DNA of 64,000 nucleotides, from positions 930,001 to 994,000 of the forward strand of contig NC_092403.1 in NCBI RefSeq assembly GCF_009017415.1, in the 5' to 3' direction. The DNA is from Aspergillus flavus (lineage: Eukaryota; Ascomycota; Eurotiomycetes; Eurotiales; Aspergillaceae). The position numbers were made by a program, and so were the translations under genes. Below, in pieces: positions 1-14,101 of this stretch. The notes under the pieces are model-generated. The model made no database searches. It was not told the DNA's origin and was given only the letters and a program-made list of their open reading frames with translations. The number at the start of each line of letters is the position of its first letter. Position 1 is the stretch's first letter.

Positions 1-1076
1 CCACCAACAAGAGATTGACCCCTCGCTTAAAAAACACAGAAACAAAACACCACGATCACATATCAAACCACATATCCATATATCAAATAACATCCCCAAC
101 AACACCACAACCCCTTCACCAATAAAACACAAGACTAATTAACCGAAGCCGATCCCCACCCAAATAGGAAGTCCCCTACTAATGCACGGCAAAAGTACTG
201 ACTTCCTAAACCGGGATAACGCGTTGTTGTGCGTAATCCTACGAGATTGGATTGGGTGCTCGTGCTCGTGGAGATCGCTTACGAGGGTCGCGTCTTACTG
301 GATCCGGTGTAGGCTGTAGCTGGGGGACTGTTGATGTTTGCGGACGAGGTGGCGATTTGGCAAAGGGGGTGGTGATGTGGTCGATTAGAAGTTTATTTAG
401 TGTTTGTTTCCTGTCAATTTGAATGGGGGTTTGGTTCTTGTTATCGTGGAATGAGGTCGTTTATTGTGTGGACGATGGATGTGAGTACGAGTCAGGAAAA
501 TGATTCATGAGGGAAGGGAGGGAGTTGGATACTTACTCAATCCCTAGATTTCTTCATGCGAGTCGAGTCATGAAGTTCATCCTTAACTAATGGAGTATGT
601 AGGAGCCTGAGGCCCAGACCTACCACTGGATAAGCCTCGTATTCCATTCCCTCCTTTTTCGACAACAAACACTTTCTCCAATGTTCAGAGTCAATATGCC
701 CAGTCATGAATCAACACAAAACTCTACTCAAACTAACTACCGTGGACCAATGTCAAACTACCTTTATTAAGTCAGCCAAAATTAACTCAACTATGTCAAG
801 CCCAATAGGTTGACAGTTGAACAAACCAAAGGAATAGCACGAGAATTAACTGTTGTACCCCCGCTCAACTTAAAAGGCTAAAATTAAACCCCGAACCAAC
901 CCCCCCACCATCGATGGAAATAGAGTATTGGACCGCGGCTACAGCTGGAGGATGTCTGTGTTTCCATTTTCTCACGTGGATGTCGTGTGTGGGTGGATTA
1001 TGTTAGTATCTTGGTTTTGTTTGGTGGGAAGGTGTAGATTTTGTGGTTCTGGGGATTGGAGGAAATCTTATATATA
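1..1076. other. Intergenic, no gene seen
   Basis: No reading frame with coding character or splice-consistent exons was found on either strand. The left part has A/C-rich stretches and a G/T-rich block around 300-480. It borders the MITE-like element that follows. Confidence 0.5.
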
Positions 1077-1387
1077 CAGTAAAACCCCGTTATAAGCAAC
1101 CAATTCCGCAAGCCCTTCAGATTGCTTATATCGGGGGACTGCATATAGTGAAATTTCTATACAGACTAGTAGAAACCAGGGTTATAAGTAGTATATATAA
1201 TTTATGTTGTATATGGATTGATCTTTTTATGTAGTGGAGGGTATTATTATAAGAAAATGCTGTGTGGTAGAGAAATAAATATATATATATACATATATTG
1301 GGTATTGATGTGATGTTAGACACCTAATTAGATTGCTTATAATGCGTAGATTCCCTATATTGGGGTCGCTTATAGCGGGTTCTACTG
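1077..1387. mobile_element. MITE-like element, Tc1/mariner-pogo type
   Basis: The left end begins CAGTAAAACCCCGTTATAAG and the reverse complement of the right end begins CAGTAGAACCCGCTATAAGC, so about 20 bp of imperfect terminal inverted repeat is visible. Both ends abut a TA dinucleotide (1075-1076 and 1388-1389), as expected of a TA target duplication. GCTTATA motifs recur inside, near both ends. The element is about 311 bp, AT-rich inside and has no transposase frame, so it would be a non-autonomous element. CAGT-type ends with TA duplication are typical of pogo-related Tc1/mariner elements; the family assignment is inference, and the repeat itself is seen directly. Confidence 0.7.
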
Positions 1388-2031
1388 TAATCCTTATGGT
1401 GTAAGCTTCCAACCCAGACAAATATTGTCGCGGCAAGGGTCTTTCAGAGTTAACGGCCTATAGCACAATCTGGACAATCTGCTCAGACATCGCTGAGCAA
1501 CATAGCAGACTATATCTTTATCTGGATATACTCAGCGCGAAGAGGGCTCTTCATTGCTCTAGAGCTCCGTGCATAAGCGTGCAGAATAAGCTGATCCAGC
1601 ACATCTTATAACTGGGTAGGTTTAAATAATAAATGATAGATATAAAAAGAAGTGCTGGCTGTGGGAATCATTTCACAGAGTCCATACTTGCAACTGCACT
1701 CGGTGTTGTGCAATGAGGTTTATCGCGGCTGGGATTGGATAAATCGGGCAATGATACCACGCCCATCATTCAAAGCCAGCAAAAGGACTTGATTATGCTG
1801 CTGACATAATGCCTTTTGGATGAAGCTTCCAGTGCCTGTTCCTGAGTCATGCAATGATGTCAAAGTGTGGTAGTCCATGATGTAATTAGGATGTGCCTGG
1901 AAATTCACTTTGTAGAGGAAGAGTGTCTGGGAACTCTCACACAAAACGGTGCCATCGGTTGATTGCATCAACCCCTTCTACTCTAAAGACTGGTCCGCTA
2001 TTAAGCCTGCACTAATCAACACTAACCCATC
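1388..2031. other. Intergenic between MITE and HNH gene
   Basis: No coding signal was found. This stretch presumably holds the promoter of the HNH gene that follows. Short antisense frames are present but have no recognisable content. Confidence 0.45.
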
Positions 2032-3254
2032 ATGTCTGCATTCGAAGATATGCCCACTTTAGTGATCCCAAAGAAGAGATGCCGAGAGGAGATCCCACAG
2101 CTAATGGACAAAAAAGACAGACTTGATTCAGAATCTCACAAGGCCAGGAAGAAATAAAGGCCCAAGGATCATTCAACGCACAGTTCTGGACAGCAGCGGC
2201 CGAGGTAGAGGCGATCATTTTATCGAAAACTCGAGTCGTTTCAGAGATATCTCTTGCACAGTTTGAAGGAGAGCCATCGGCTTGGGAACGCACCGAGGAA
2301 GCCAGGAGGCTATTCGAACAGATGAGGGCCCAACAACGCCGCCTAAAGTCATATCAAAAGCAGGCTACGACGCTGGCTAAACCAAAAAGATCACTACGCG
2401 AATGTTTCATGAACCTCTTCACAAGCAGCAGAATAAGGCTCGGGATTACAACTGGAGTGGGTGAAAGAGATCATAGTGTTCAAAGTAATTTTCGACAGCA
2501 GCTCTTGATAGATTATGAGAGTGAGAGGGATGACGGGCTCATTTGGTGCCCAGTCTCTCATGGGTGGATTTATTCGGACCATATGACAGCTAGTCATATA
2601 TTCCCCTATAAACATGGGCAGGCGACTATGGATGCGATTTTTGGAAGGGTCCGGCCGGCCGAGCTTTTCTCTTCGAGGAATGGGTTAATGCTGAACTCAA
2701 TTATTGAGAAGCATTTCGATTCCGGGGTCATGGTGATCGTCCCTAATCTCCCGGAAAGACCCACCGACACCATGCTATCGAAGTGGGTAGGGCAAGAGGT
2801 CCGCGAGTACAAACTGCGGATCATTGATAACACATGGCAACACCTAGATAGGGTTATCAATAAGGATGGCCTCACCTGGAGGAAGCTGGATAACCGAGTC
2901 TTGCAGTTTAGGGGAAATTACCGGCCCGCAGCACGCTACTTATATTTTCACTACTGCGTGCAGGTCTTAAGACGCGCATGGAAACTTGGCCCTGGCCAAA
3001 AAACTGTATTCCATCTCACTGACGAGTTTGGAAAGCCCTTTTGGGGCACACCAGGGCGTTACATTGCCAAGAATATGCTGAGGGCATTGATTGAAGAATT
3101 AGGGCACGAATATGATAACCTGCTAGAGGGCGCAACTCTGTTAAGCAGAGGTGATGACGACCTACTCCTTAATACAGCCGTGGCTCAAATTGCTCCTATT
3201 GAGGAGGCAGATGATGAAGATACGGATGAAGAGGATTTCGATGATTACGACTAG
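2032..3254 (+). CDS. HNH-domain (HNH_2-like) protein, N-terminus uncertain
   Basis: This belongs to the fungal HNH endonuclease-like family. From ATG 2322 an uninterrupted 310-residue frame carries the core: CPVSHGW, then SHIFPYKHG, then RNGLMLNSIIEKHFDSG, giving the expected Cys/His, Asn and His positions. A very acidic C-terminus follows. The same frame stays open upstream to about 2127 and encodes family-like sequence (QFWTAAAEVEAI, SLAQFEGEPSAWERTEE), so ATG 2322 is probably not the real start. The natural start, ATG 2032 (MSAFEDMPTL), is in another frame. Either a weak-donor intron 2062-2147 (86 bp) joins them in phase, or one base has been lost from the A-rich run near 2152-2157. Such proteins are common in accessory fungal DNA and their biological role is not established. 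Confidence 0.65.
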
Positions 3255-3699
3255 TACACAACTGCATCATACCGTTCTACTGCTAACGCCGCCTATTCTT
3301 ATATCAATTGCTTAGTTGCACCACAAGAGGGATGCCGAAAGAAATTCTCATTCTATGTATTATAGCCTAGCTATTTTAGTCCCTGCAACGGCGGAAAGTT
3401 ATATAAGTGGCTAAAGCTGAATGCTACCTTTTTACGAGTAGTAGCTCCATTGCTCACTCAAACAAAGTGTAAAGCCCTAAAGCCCGGATGGATGTTGTCA
3501 TTCTTAATCGAGAATCCCACTAAACGATTACACATTCTCAACTGTTTGTGTTTGACACCCCACCGATGAGACACAGAAGATGGCTGATTGGAGCCTTGAG
3601 TGGTTCAAGAAAAACAAAACCATGCAATACGATGAACTGCATACGTATTCCATATTGAATCCTCCTATCATATCCGCGCCTTGCTGCCAACAATCAAAA
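3255..3699. other. Intergenic, convergent 3' ends
   Basis: Space between the HNH gene (+) and the secreted-protein gene (-). Nothing recognisable was found beyond presumed 3' untranslated sequence. Confidence 0.45.
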
Positions 3700-4311
3700 T
3701 CAAGCATAAGTCTCCTCCCTCACGACTGTCGTTCCTTCCGGAGTAAAATCCAGCCATACCTGCCTGTCCACCGTCTGAGTGCTCCCATCTGCAAGGGTGA
3801 AATTAAGATGTGGCTCATTCTCAATCATGACATCCCTTTTCACCGCATGTGAACAACTTTTGCTGGTATCAGCCCAGAACCAACCGCCAGCATAGATGCT
3901 ACCATAGGTCCAACTTCCGCCGTTGTAGCTCGTAGAGGCATAATCATACCACATGCACTGGTTGATGATTTGCTCAGTAATATCCTATTATCCCATTGTA
4001 AGCCCATCTGGTGTTATCATTATCCGCGGCGAAGAGCAGACACATACCCAGCATTGTTGCTCGGATTGCATCCCAGAGATTGTCCAGGATCCCCAATAGG
4101 CACTGATGACGCCGCCACCCGCATCACACCAGCCGCCATCTGGTCCGGCGGTGATGGATTGCGACCACGCATTGGGACATAGCCAGGCCCGGATGGACCA
4201 CATCATTTGGACTGCGGCATCACTAAACCATTGCTGATTTGGCGCGGTGCAGTCTGCGGCATTTGCCTTTAGCACGAGGGTGAGGAGAGAAAGATATCTT
4301 GTTAACTTCAT
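3700..4311 (-). CDS. Small secreted Trp/Cys-rich protein
   Basis: Two exons, 4311-4048 and 3957-3700, join in phase 0 across a 90-bp intron (GTATGT...ACCAG) to give 173 residues. Residues 1-18 form a clear signal peptide (MKLTRYLSLLTLVLKANA) with cleavage likely before or after Ala19. The mature chain of about 155 residues has six cysteines (21, 45, 62, 87, 89, 123) and thirteen tryptophans, an unusual density. There is one Asn-Phe-Thr glycosylation site near 140. Together this suggests a compact, disulfide-stabilised extracellular protein. I recognise no enzyme or effector family, so no function is assigned. A TATA box lies about 95 bp upstream. The neighbouring MITE and HNH gene mark the area as accessory DNA. 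Confidence 0.7.
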
Positions 4312-4405
4312 GGTGGATGAATGTTTCGTGGAGAGGTTCCGAGGTGAACTCTCGAGGTTGTTGCTCTGCCGGATCGTAAGCTGTTAGGAAGCGGCACATG
4401 CCCTT

Positions 4406-4413
4406 CTTTTATA
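4406..4413 (-). promoter_or_regulatory. TATA box of secreted-protein gene
   Basis: TATAAAAG on the minus strand, about 95 bp upstream of the ATG at 4311. The spacing suits a strong TATA-type promoter with a leader of roughly 65 bp. Confidence 0.5.
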
Positions 4414-5291
4414 CCCTGATAATATAGATATATCTCTAGCCGCAACGGAGTATACAGCGGGGGTGAGTGATATCTGTCAGCATTGGCTAAGATTCACCAC
4501 CATCTACACTGGAATACCTTCCAATTAGAAGACTGCAAAGGCTGAAATCCAGTCCCGCCGGAGTTAGCTCTCTGCGTATAGCTTCACGGGGACTGTGTAG
4601 ACCAGGCCTCGACCGAGATCGATTTAGCTAACTTAGGGCACAGATGGTTATCCATTTCTGCAGAGCCTGTACCAATTCCCTAAAAGAGTTTCGCGTATTG
4701 CCCTAGTGGCCTTTAGCTTCCTCTAGTTCCTGGGATGGTATATGATTTTCTTGTTTCCTCATTCCAGATTAGTTCTTGGCAGATGCCGCTAGCCCTTTAC
4801 CTAAGGTCACATAATCATTAGATTATCTATTACGGAGTACTGGTCTGTGTACACAGGTCGGCTCTGTTTACCTTTTCCAGAAGTTATATCCAATCATGCC
4901 ACCAATGGCATATAGCTGTCAGCTTACAGTTGATGCTGCTATTAGGAGCCCGGAATCAATGCAGAATGCAATAAACCTTTTCTCTGCGTGGTAAGAAAAT
5001 ATGTACGCTTTTCACTCATCCAAAACCGTAGTTGACTATGATTCCTACTGCTTGTATAAAGTAATGGCAGAGTCATTGGATGTATTACTCAATAAGCAAA
5101 CCCATTGCGATACTGAAAAACACGGCTGTTCGTTTGCACTGATTGTGATAAGTGACCTCATACCGTACACGCCGAACCTATTAATCTAATCCGAGATATC
5201 CACAGAAATCCACATCTAACCCAAAGAACAATGCACAAGCACACCTCATAACTCGTAATAGATATTACTCCGTCTTATATGCTTATTATAA
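4414..5291. other. Intergenic
   Basis: Upstream region of the secreted-protein gene and 3' flank of mcm6. No gene was seen. It contains copies of the recurrent motif ACGGAGTA at about 4445 and 4832 and its complement near 5265. Confidence 0.45.
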
Positions 5292-8374
<3,083 letters not shown>

Positions 8375-9212
8375 GGTGGAGGACAGCCAAATCAAGGCCG
8401 CTATACAGTCGGTTGGAGAGAATTAGATGAATGTACCCCTTCTTGCGTGACAGGACGATGATTCGTTGGCCAATTGTGTAATACGGGTGTGAGTGAAAGG
8501 ATTGGGGTCGTATATTCAAGTTGCCCTGGCAGTGTGTGTGGATCGAAGAAGCAATAATAACTTTCTTTTTCAAGAAACGCGTTGGCGACGCGAACGCGTC
8601 GGAAAAAACATATCGCGGTTCCGACGTGTAAAGTGGTTTTCAGAATGCTTATCTCATCCATTTCCCAAAGAGGACAATCCTTGAGTCAGTATCCTCAGAC
8701 TAGCCAATTCAGGAGAAAGGTCTTCATGCCTGTTGGCCAAGGAGGAAGCGGATCCTTGCCAAGCCAGTGGCCGACAGCGGCTAGGTCCAGGACTCCCTGA
8801 AGTATTTTCTTACCCTCTCCAATAGGAACCTATGAAGGTGCTTATTTGGGAGGGCCCAAGCTCCCCATGACCAATGGAAAATGATTCTAGACATCTAACT
8901 TTCGGGGCTGCACCAACGAGACCTTGTGCTCAGTACCAACCCCACTGGCTTCTCATCCCTAATAAGAACCGTAATGGGATGCCGGGGTCATCCCGTTGAT
9001 AAGCACGACCATGACAGATTCCTTCGGGGCATCTCGATCGTCAGTCGTCATTTCCTCTCCGGCCGCACTTTTGCAATGAACTCCTTCGACGGATTGATTC
9101 GTTTTATGGGGGTATTCTGGTAAAGCTCTTGTCCGGTATGCGCCTCTAAGGAGGTTTAGCTTCTATCCCGTCACTTAGATTGCCCGAGTCCACTGCCACT
9201 AAGCGACTCGCA
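8375..9212. other. Divergent promoter region
   Basis: Shared upstream region of mcm6 (-) and the Fungal_trans_2 gene (+). Apart from the ACGCGT cluster near the mcm6 side, nothing specific is recognised. Confidence 0.5.
8577..8599. promoter_or_regulatory. MCB (ACGCGT) box cluster upstream of mcm6
   Basis: Two perfect MluI boxes ACGCGT (8577-8582 and 8594-8599) flank an ACGCGA (8588-8593), all within 23 bp and 203-225 bp upstream of the mcm6 start. MBF-type factors bind this element and drive G1/S transcription of replication genes in yeasts. Binding in this organism is inference. Confidence 0.6.
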
Positions 9213-10917
9213 ATGTCCGTGGGCACTCCCCCTTTGGTTAATTTGGCACATTCCGATCCAAACTCAGTGCCGCAAGACATCTCTCCCGGCTCAGAACAAC
9301 AAGGTTGGCGTTCTCATTCCAAGTTTCTATTTCCTTTCTATCGCTCATCAGCTGATCAAGGTTTCGCAACAGCGACTCCGCAAAATGCCGGCCAAAATCC
9401 TGTGAGGGTCAAAAGGCGAAGGCACCTACCCGCCTCAGAAGATCCATCCAAGAACCAAGTTTTCTATTTTGTCGATTCAAACTCTTCTTCCCGAGAAAAG
9501 CGAGCACATGTTATGCGCCATCATGTTCAAGAGAAACGGAAACAACTAAAACACGCGCGTCCTCGAAGCGACTCTGATAAGAGAGTTCATCGCCCTCTTC
9601 GCTACCTCTCTTGGCAGCAAAAGAAGTTATTACTAAATGGCGATGACAGTGAAGTCATTGAATACAAGCGATCGGAGGATGAGATCACCCCTAAAGACGT
9701 CTCCATAGTAGGTGATTGGAGGTCCAACTCAATTAGTGCTTGACTAACACTCAGGGTTGCTTCAGATGCCAGTCGAACCCAACAGCTCTGCACCTGCTTC
9801 CTATTCTGTTTCGCCCGTCACTCTACTTGACGCCTCCGGAAAAGATCCTTTCGATAGCTTGCCGGTAACTTGCACGAGAGAGGATTTCATATTAATGGAC
9901 TGTTGGACCAACAGATTGACATACTGGTCAGGCGAGCCTAGACTTATCAAAGACCAAGTCTTCCGGGCGGTCCTCAATCATCCCCTGCCATTTCAGTCGA
10001 TTGTCCTCGCATATTGTTCTCGGTGGAGGGCACATGCATACGGGTTAAAGTGGAACCCCGAGGTGGAACAGCACGTAGGAAGAGCAACAAAGGGCCTTGA
10101 ACAGGTGATGAAGGGTGGCATGAAGATCGACACTGATAGCCTAGCCATGGCTTTGACGGGGATGGCAATACAAGAAGAAAGATTTGGCAGTAAGCAGCAC
10201 GCCAGAGGATACGTAGACCAGGCTGTCCAAATCCTCCGTTCCAGGTCGGGATCTAATCGTGTTGCTGAAGCACTGTTACATTATGTGCAGTTCATGTTGA
10301 TGCCGCTTCATCCAGCAGTTCCCGAAGATGGCCAGCAATGGTTGGTCACATTCCTTCGAGGAGCAGAAGAATTGATGCTAGAGCATAGTTCCGATGCGTA
10401 TCTATCGTCCGTTCCTCAGCGTCGCTCTACGTTTCAAATGGACAGCCCTTTGTTTCCGTTGCTGTCCAGCGGGCCTCGTCCTTCCCATGTTCCGCTTCAG
10501 TCACGTATATACATTATAACGAAGACTGCGCCGACGCAGGAGCTCACCCGTACTGCGGCTCTGATATACATCACAGCCGCCCTCTGGGATTTCCAGGGTT
10601 CTCCCAGCAAAACCGGTCGCTTTCTCGACCATCTACGCGCGATTGTGAAAAATCATGAGCTCGACAGATTTCCCGCATGCGAGTCCTTCGTGTGGCTCCT
10701 CCTCCTCGAGGGATATGAAGCCGACCTGCAGGAACCTGAGAGAAGCTGGTCTACGAGCGAGCTGTTGAAATTATATAAACAGCTTCAGCCGGAACTCCAG
10801 TTCCTTTTCAGTGAGATTCTTTTCAGTCTACTGATGCTCACTCCACCGATCCGGGGGATCGATGTATTTGAAAGAGAATTGTATAGCTCTATGCCAGAGG
10901 TCCAGGAAGAACCTTAA
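9213..10917 (+). CDS. Fungal_trans_2-type transcription regulator
   Basis: Two exons, 9213-9707 and 9766-10917, are joined across a 58-bp intron (GTAGGT, CTAAC branch, TTCAG) and give 548 residues. The N-terminal third is low complexity and basic; it carries the FYFVDSN segment and a HHVQEKRKQ patch found in the fungal proteins often labelled tachykinin family. The C-terminal two thirds is mostly helical, with segments such as MDCWTNRLTYWSG and LAMALTGMAIQEERFG like the Fungal_trans_2 (PF11951) regulatory region. No Zn2Cys6 cluster is present, so DNA binding, if any, is through something else. ATG 9213 is the first in-frame ATG. It is divergent from mcm6. The role is probably nuclear regulation; the target is unknown. 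Confidence 0.72.
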
Positions 10918-12734
10918 GCTACACCCGACCCGGGTTACTATTTTTTTCATGTACATTTACTCTCTTGACCTCCTCTCAGGACGACACAACACTTCGACGG
11001 TTTGCGGGCAGCCGTTCGCCCATCTCATCTAAGGCATTGGACTCTGGGATTTAAATTCTTGTATATACTACTACTGACGCAGGGGGTAGGTGCCAAGCTG
11101 TCAGTTTCTCTCAGTATGGCACCCCAATCCCCTGTGCCTAATAACTATGGGACGTGTATTATCTTACGCATGCCGACCGGAAACCAGTACGAACTAGAAT
11201 TCATCTCGCAAGGGATAGGAAAGAGCAGGGCTTTTGTGTACACTATGCTTTCTCGTTAAGGATATACCGTGCTTCCTGAAGAGAACAAGTTCTTGGGTTC
11301 GGGTATGGAGGCCGTGACATTTAGCTGCAGAGACATCTATTGTTGGCCGACCCGTCCTCTTAGTATGCAGACCAAGCGCCATCAGACAGCACGAGATAAT
11401 CGTGACCGTTAAGAGGTGTATTAGAGAAGCTCTGGCCTCCGATGGAGATAAACATACAGTCCTCATCTCTTGGGAGCACGGAAGGTGCCACCTCCCAGTC
11501 AGATTCGAAAAGGAAATATATATATATATCTTCAGCCAATCGGAATACAGTTTCATTCATCTCATTGCCAATCCTTGGCAGATATCATTCACATGATATC
11601 ATCCCAACTTTCCCCGTGTGCAGCAGATACTTGCCTTCCCCTACAACTCGTCTCCATGGATCAGGTCACATTCTTACGTATTCCATGAGCCATACTCCGT
11701 ACTGAGCTCAGCAACCAGTCGATGAAGACAGCCACTAACTTTAACCAACTGCTATCCGACTCTCCTACCTTCTGTAGAAGGCAACGACTAACGTGTAGCA
11801 AACCAAAAGCAGTGAACATTCAACAAACTCCTTTTGAAACCCTAAGAACCGTCTAAACCCTTGCAACCACAACCAAACCTCCTTGCAAGATCCTAGTCCC
11901 AAGATGATATCACGATGATCTATCTACGCCGAAGCCATACGGAAACCGTGTGGCTGTGGCAGATGACGTTTCAAAAGCAACCTTAAAAGCATACATGGCC
12001 GCTGGACGTGTGGCTTGACCGATCGGTACCGGATCAAGCGAGCCAAGATCGGTCCATCCGAGAAATATTGCCGAATAAGGCAGTGGAGCCACGATAGGTC
12101 ACACGGTAAGGCCATGAACGTGTAAGCGTCAGAGGCAGCGTGGGCCATGTTATGGATCTGTTCATTATCGTTACTGGGTAGCGAGCAACATTGTATCCAT
12201 AAGGCGTTCGTGGTTCGCGCTAAGGATTTGGTTGAACAATTTTCAAGGGTGATGATGCCGTGACAGAGCTGTAAAGTTTGATAGACTCTGGGCTCAATCG
12301 TCCTTGGAAGTTCTATGTTGGAGAGTGGTTGATCATTTTGATTGAGCTGTTGGTGGTCGTAATCCCAAGGACGGCGATACTCGGTCGGGGAAGAATGACT
12401 TCATGCTGGTAGGGTTTGATTGTGTGGCTGGTGCAGAGGACACGGGAAGATGCCGATCAGCAACAGGTCTGATTGGACCTGCGCAGCTAAGGCTAGTGGC
12501 AAACTTCGACAGACGCAAATAGCAGCAAGCACTAGCCACACCATTATAGATTTTCAAATTTCTATTACACAAGATTACACCAGTGTACGGACCTCATACA
12601 GCGTGGCTTTGGAAAGTGTTCCGGAAAAAGGAACCCTTAAGACATAATGGGGTAGAGACGCTGAAAAATTGAAGTGATTCAATGGGTGTGTTTCAAAATG
12701 TTTTCACTGCAGGTCCTGGATTAATTTACAGTAA
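10918..12734. other. Intergenic, no gene seen
   Basis: Long stretch without coding character. Short frames exist on both strands but none has family-like content or splice-consistent partners. A TACTCCGTA motif lies at about 11693. Confidence 0.45.
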
Positions 12735-12933
12735 CATACCATGGTATGGACAGGTACAAACCTACTACAAGGGATTCCCTGAGGTTGAGCTTAGACGCAG
12801 CGGTATCAGTACGGTAAGGTACAGGAACGGGTAGCCGTTCCTAGCTACCGGGTACATGGGTACGTAAGGTCGGTCCTCCTGTAGTTGAGGTACCCATGGA
12901 TGTACTTTGGGGTACTGAACTGTACCTGGGATC
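12735..12933. repeat. Cluster of GGTAC/GTACC palindromes and hairpins
   Basis: About 200 bp packed with short inverted repeats. There is a perfect 14-bp palindrome CATACCATGGTATG (12735-12748) and a perfect 7-bp stem GGAACGG/CCGTTCC with a four-base loop (12824-12841). Many GGTAC or GTACC copies occur, and CAGGTACA near the left end is matched by TGTACCTG near the right end. It may be a decayed small element or a structured regulatory DNA segment; no coding potential was found. Confidence 0.45.
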
Positions 12934-14101
12934 CTGAGTCAGGAGGGGTTGCCACAATAATACGAAATATAGATTGAAGAGAAACGGATGCTTTTCAAGG
13001 TTCGGAAAACAAGTATACTTACAGAGAGTTTTTTCTTTGACGCTAAAAAGGATCTATTGAGCCAAATCATCCACTTCGTAACCCAAAAAACGTTAGTCTT
13101 GCTGTTCTTATCTGGTGTTGCAAATTTTAATGTTCCCGAGGGGTGGCATCACTGAGTCCTCAATTATGGTCATAGTCTGCGTCGTTTTGATTGCTACTAT
13201 GTATAACCTGTCATAATATACATTGATGGATTGAATCAATTTGAACCTTTTTTTTTTTTTTTCTTCATTTGACTCCGACAATCATACTTTGAGAGGAGAA
13301 TTTATGGCTGAACAATCCGTTGCCAGCAGGGTCAAATCAGAAACACGAGTAAAACCCACAAAGAGTTCTTAGTGTCTAAAATTATTTAATTTTAAATTAG
13401 CGCTATGAGGTTGATCGGTTACTTATGATCAGTGAAATTCCCACGATCGCATCTCAGATCCATGTTTCACTCGTCGCAGGTTATGGTGCTGACTGGCTCT
13501 GGTGTGCATTGGTCCCACGACTCTTGTCACTAGTTTACCAACGATTTCCCCGGTAAGCTCAGCGGCTAAAGGTACAAGACCATTTTCAGCCCCGGGCATC
13601 TACGTAAGTGTCTCCTCCCTCCCGAAGAACCACCCGTTTGATTCTCTCATTCTTGGGATTCCAATTGGCATGTCTTCTCTTCTTTGACTTTCCTGACGAA
13701 GGATCACCGTAACCAGGAAAGGAAAAGATAACAAGGCAAAAATAAAAAAAAAATAAAAAAAATAACGGAAAAAAATCAAATCAGCCCCTCCCTGAAGCTT
13801 CCACTCCCTTGGTTCTCGTGTATCATTCTTTTCTAATTCTCCCTCTCTAGCTGGGCTGAAGTTCATACACTGCTTTCTACCCTCTTTTCTTTCGCTTATC
13901 TTTTCTAGACATTTTTCACCTTTTTTGTTTTCTTTCCCCTCCCCAAATATACTCATTCTATCATCCCTCATTTAATTGCGGTCAAAACTCGCATCGAGTT
14001 TCTTATCGTATCTTCCCGACTGCCCTATCCCCTAGATAAACATCAATCTTAGGGCACTTCGACGAGGGCAGCATTGGAACGAGGAAATATACCCAGCCGC
14101 A
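12934..14101. other. Intergenic and leader of CSC1-like gene
   Basis: No gene was seen. A T-run lies near 13250 and an A-rich tract at 13740-13775. The last 300 bp are C/T-rich, as is common for fungal 5' leaders, and precede the start codon at 14102. Confidence 0.45.

Noticed and set aside
3580..3852. 90-codon plus-strand frame
   Set aside because: It is antisense to the second exon of the secreted-protein gene, whose splice phases, signal peptide and TATA box are much stronger evidence.
9180..9212. Start of the Fungal_trans_2 gene at 9180
   Set aside because: The codon there is TTG; the first in-frame ATG is 9213.
11910..12148. Overlapping minus-strand frames of 60-74 codons
   Set aside because: They begin without context, have no family-like segments and no splice-compatible partner exons.
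13600..13971. 123-codon minus-strand frame
   Set aside because: It is low complexity (Glu/Lys, then Phe-rich) and lies over the pyrimidine-rich leader of the channel gene, which creates such frames by composition.
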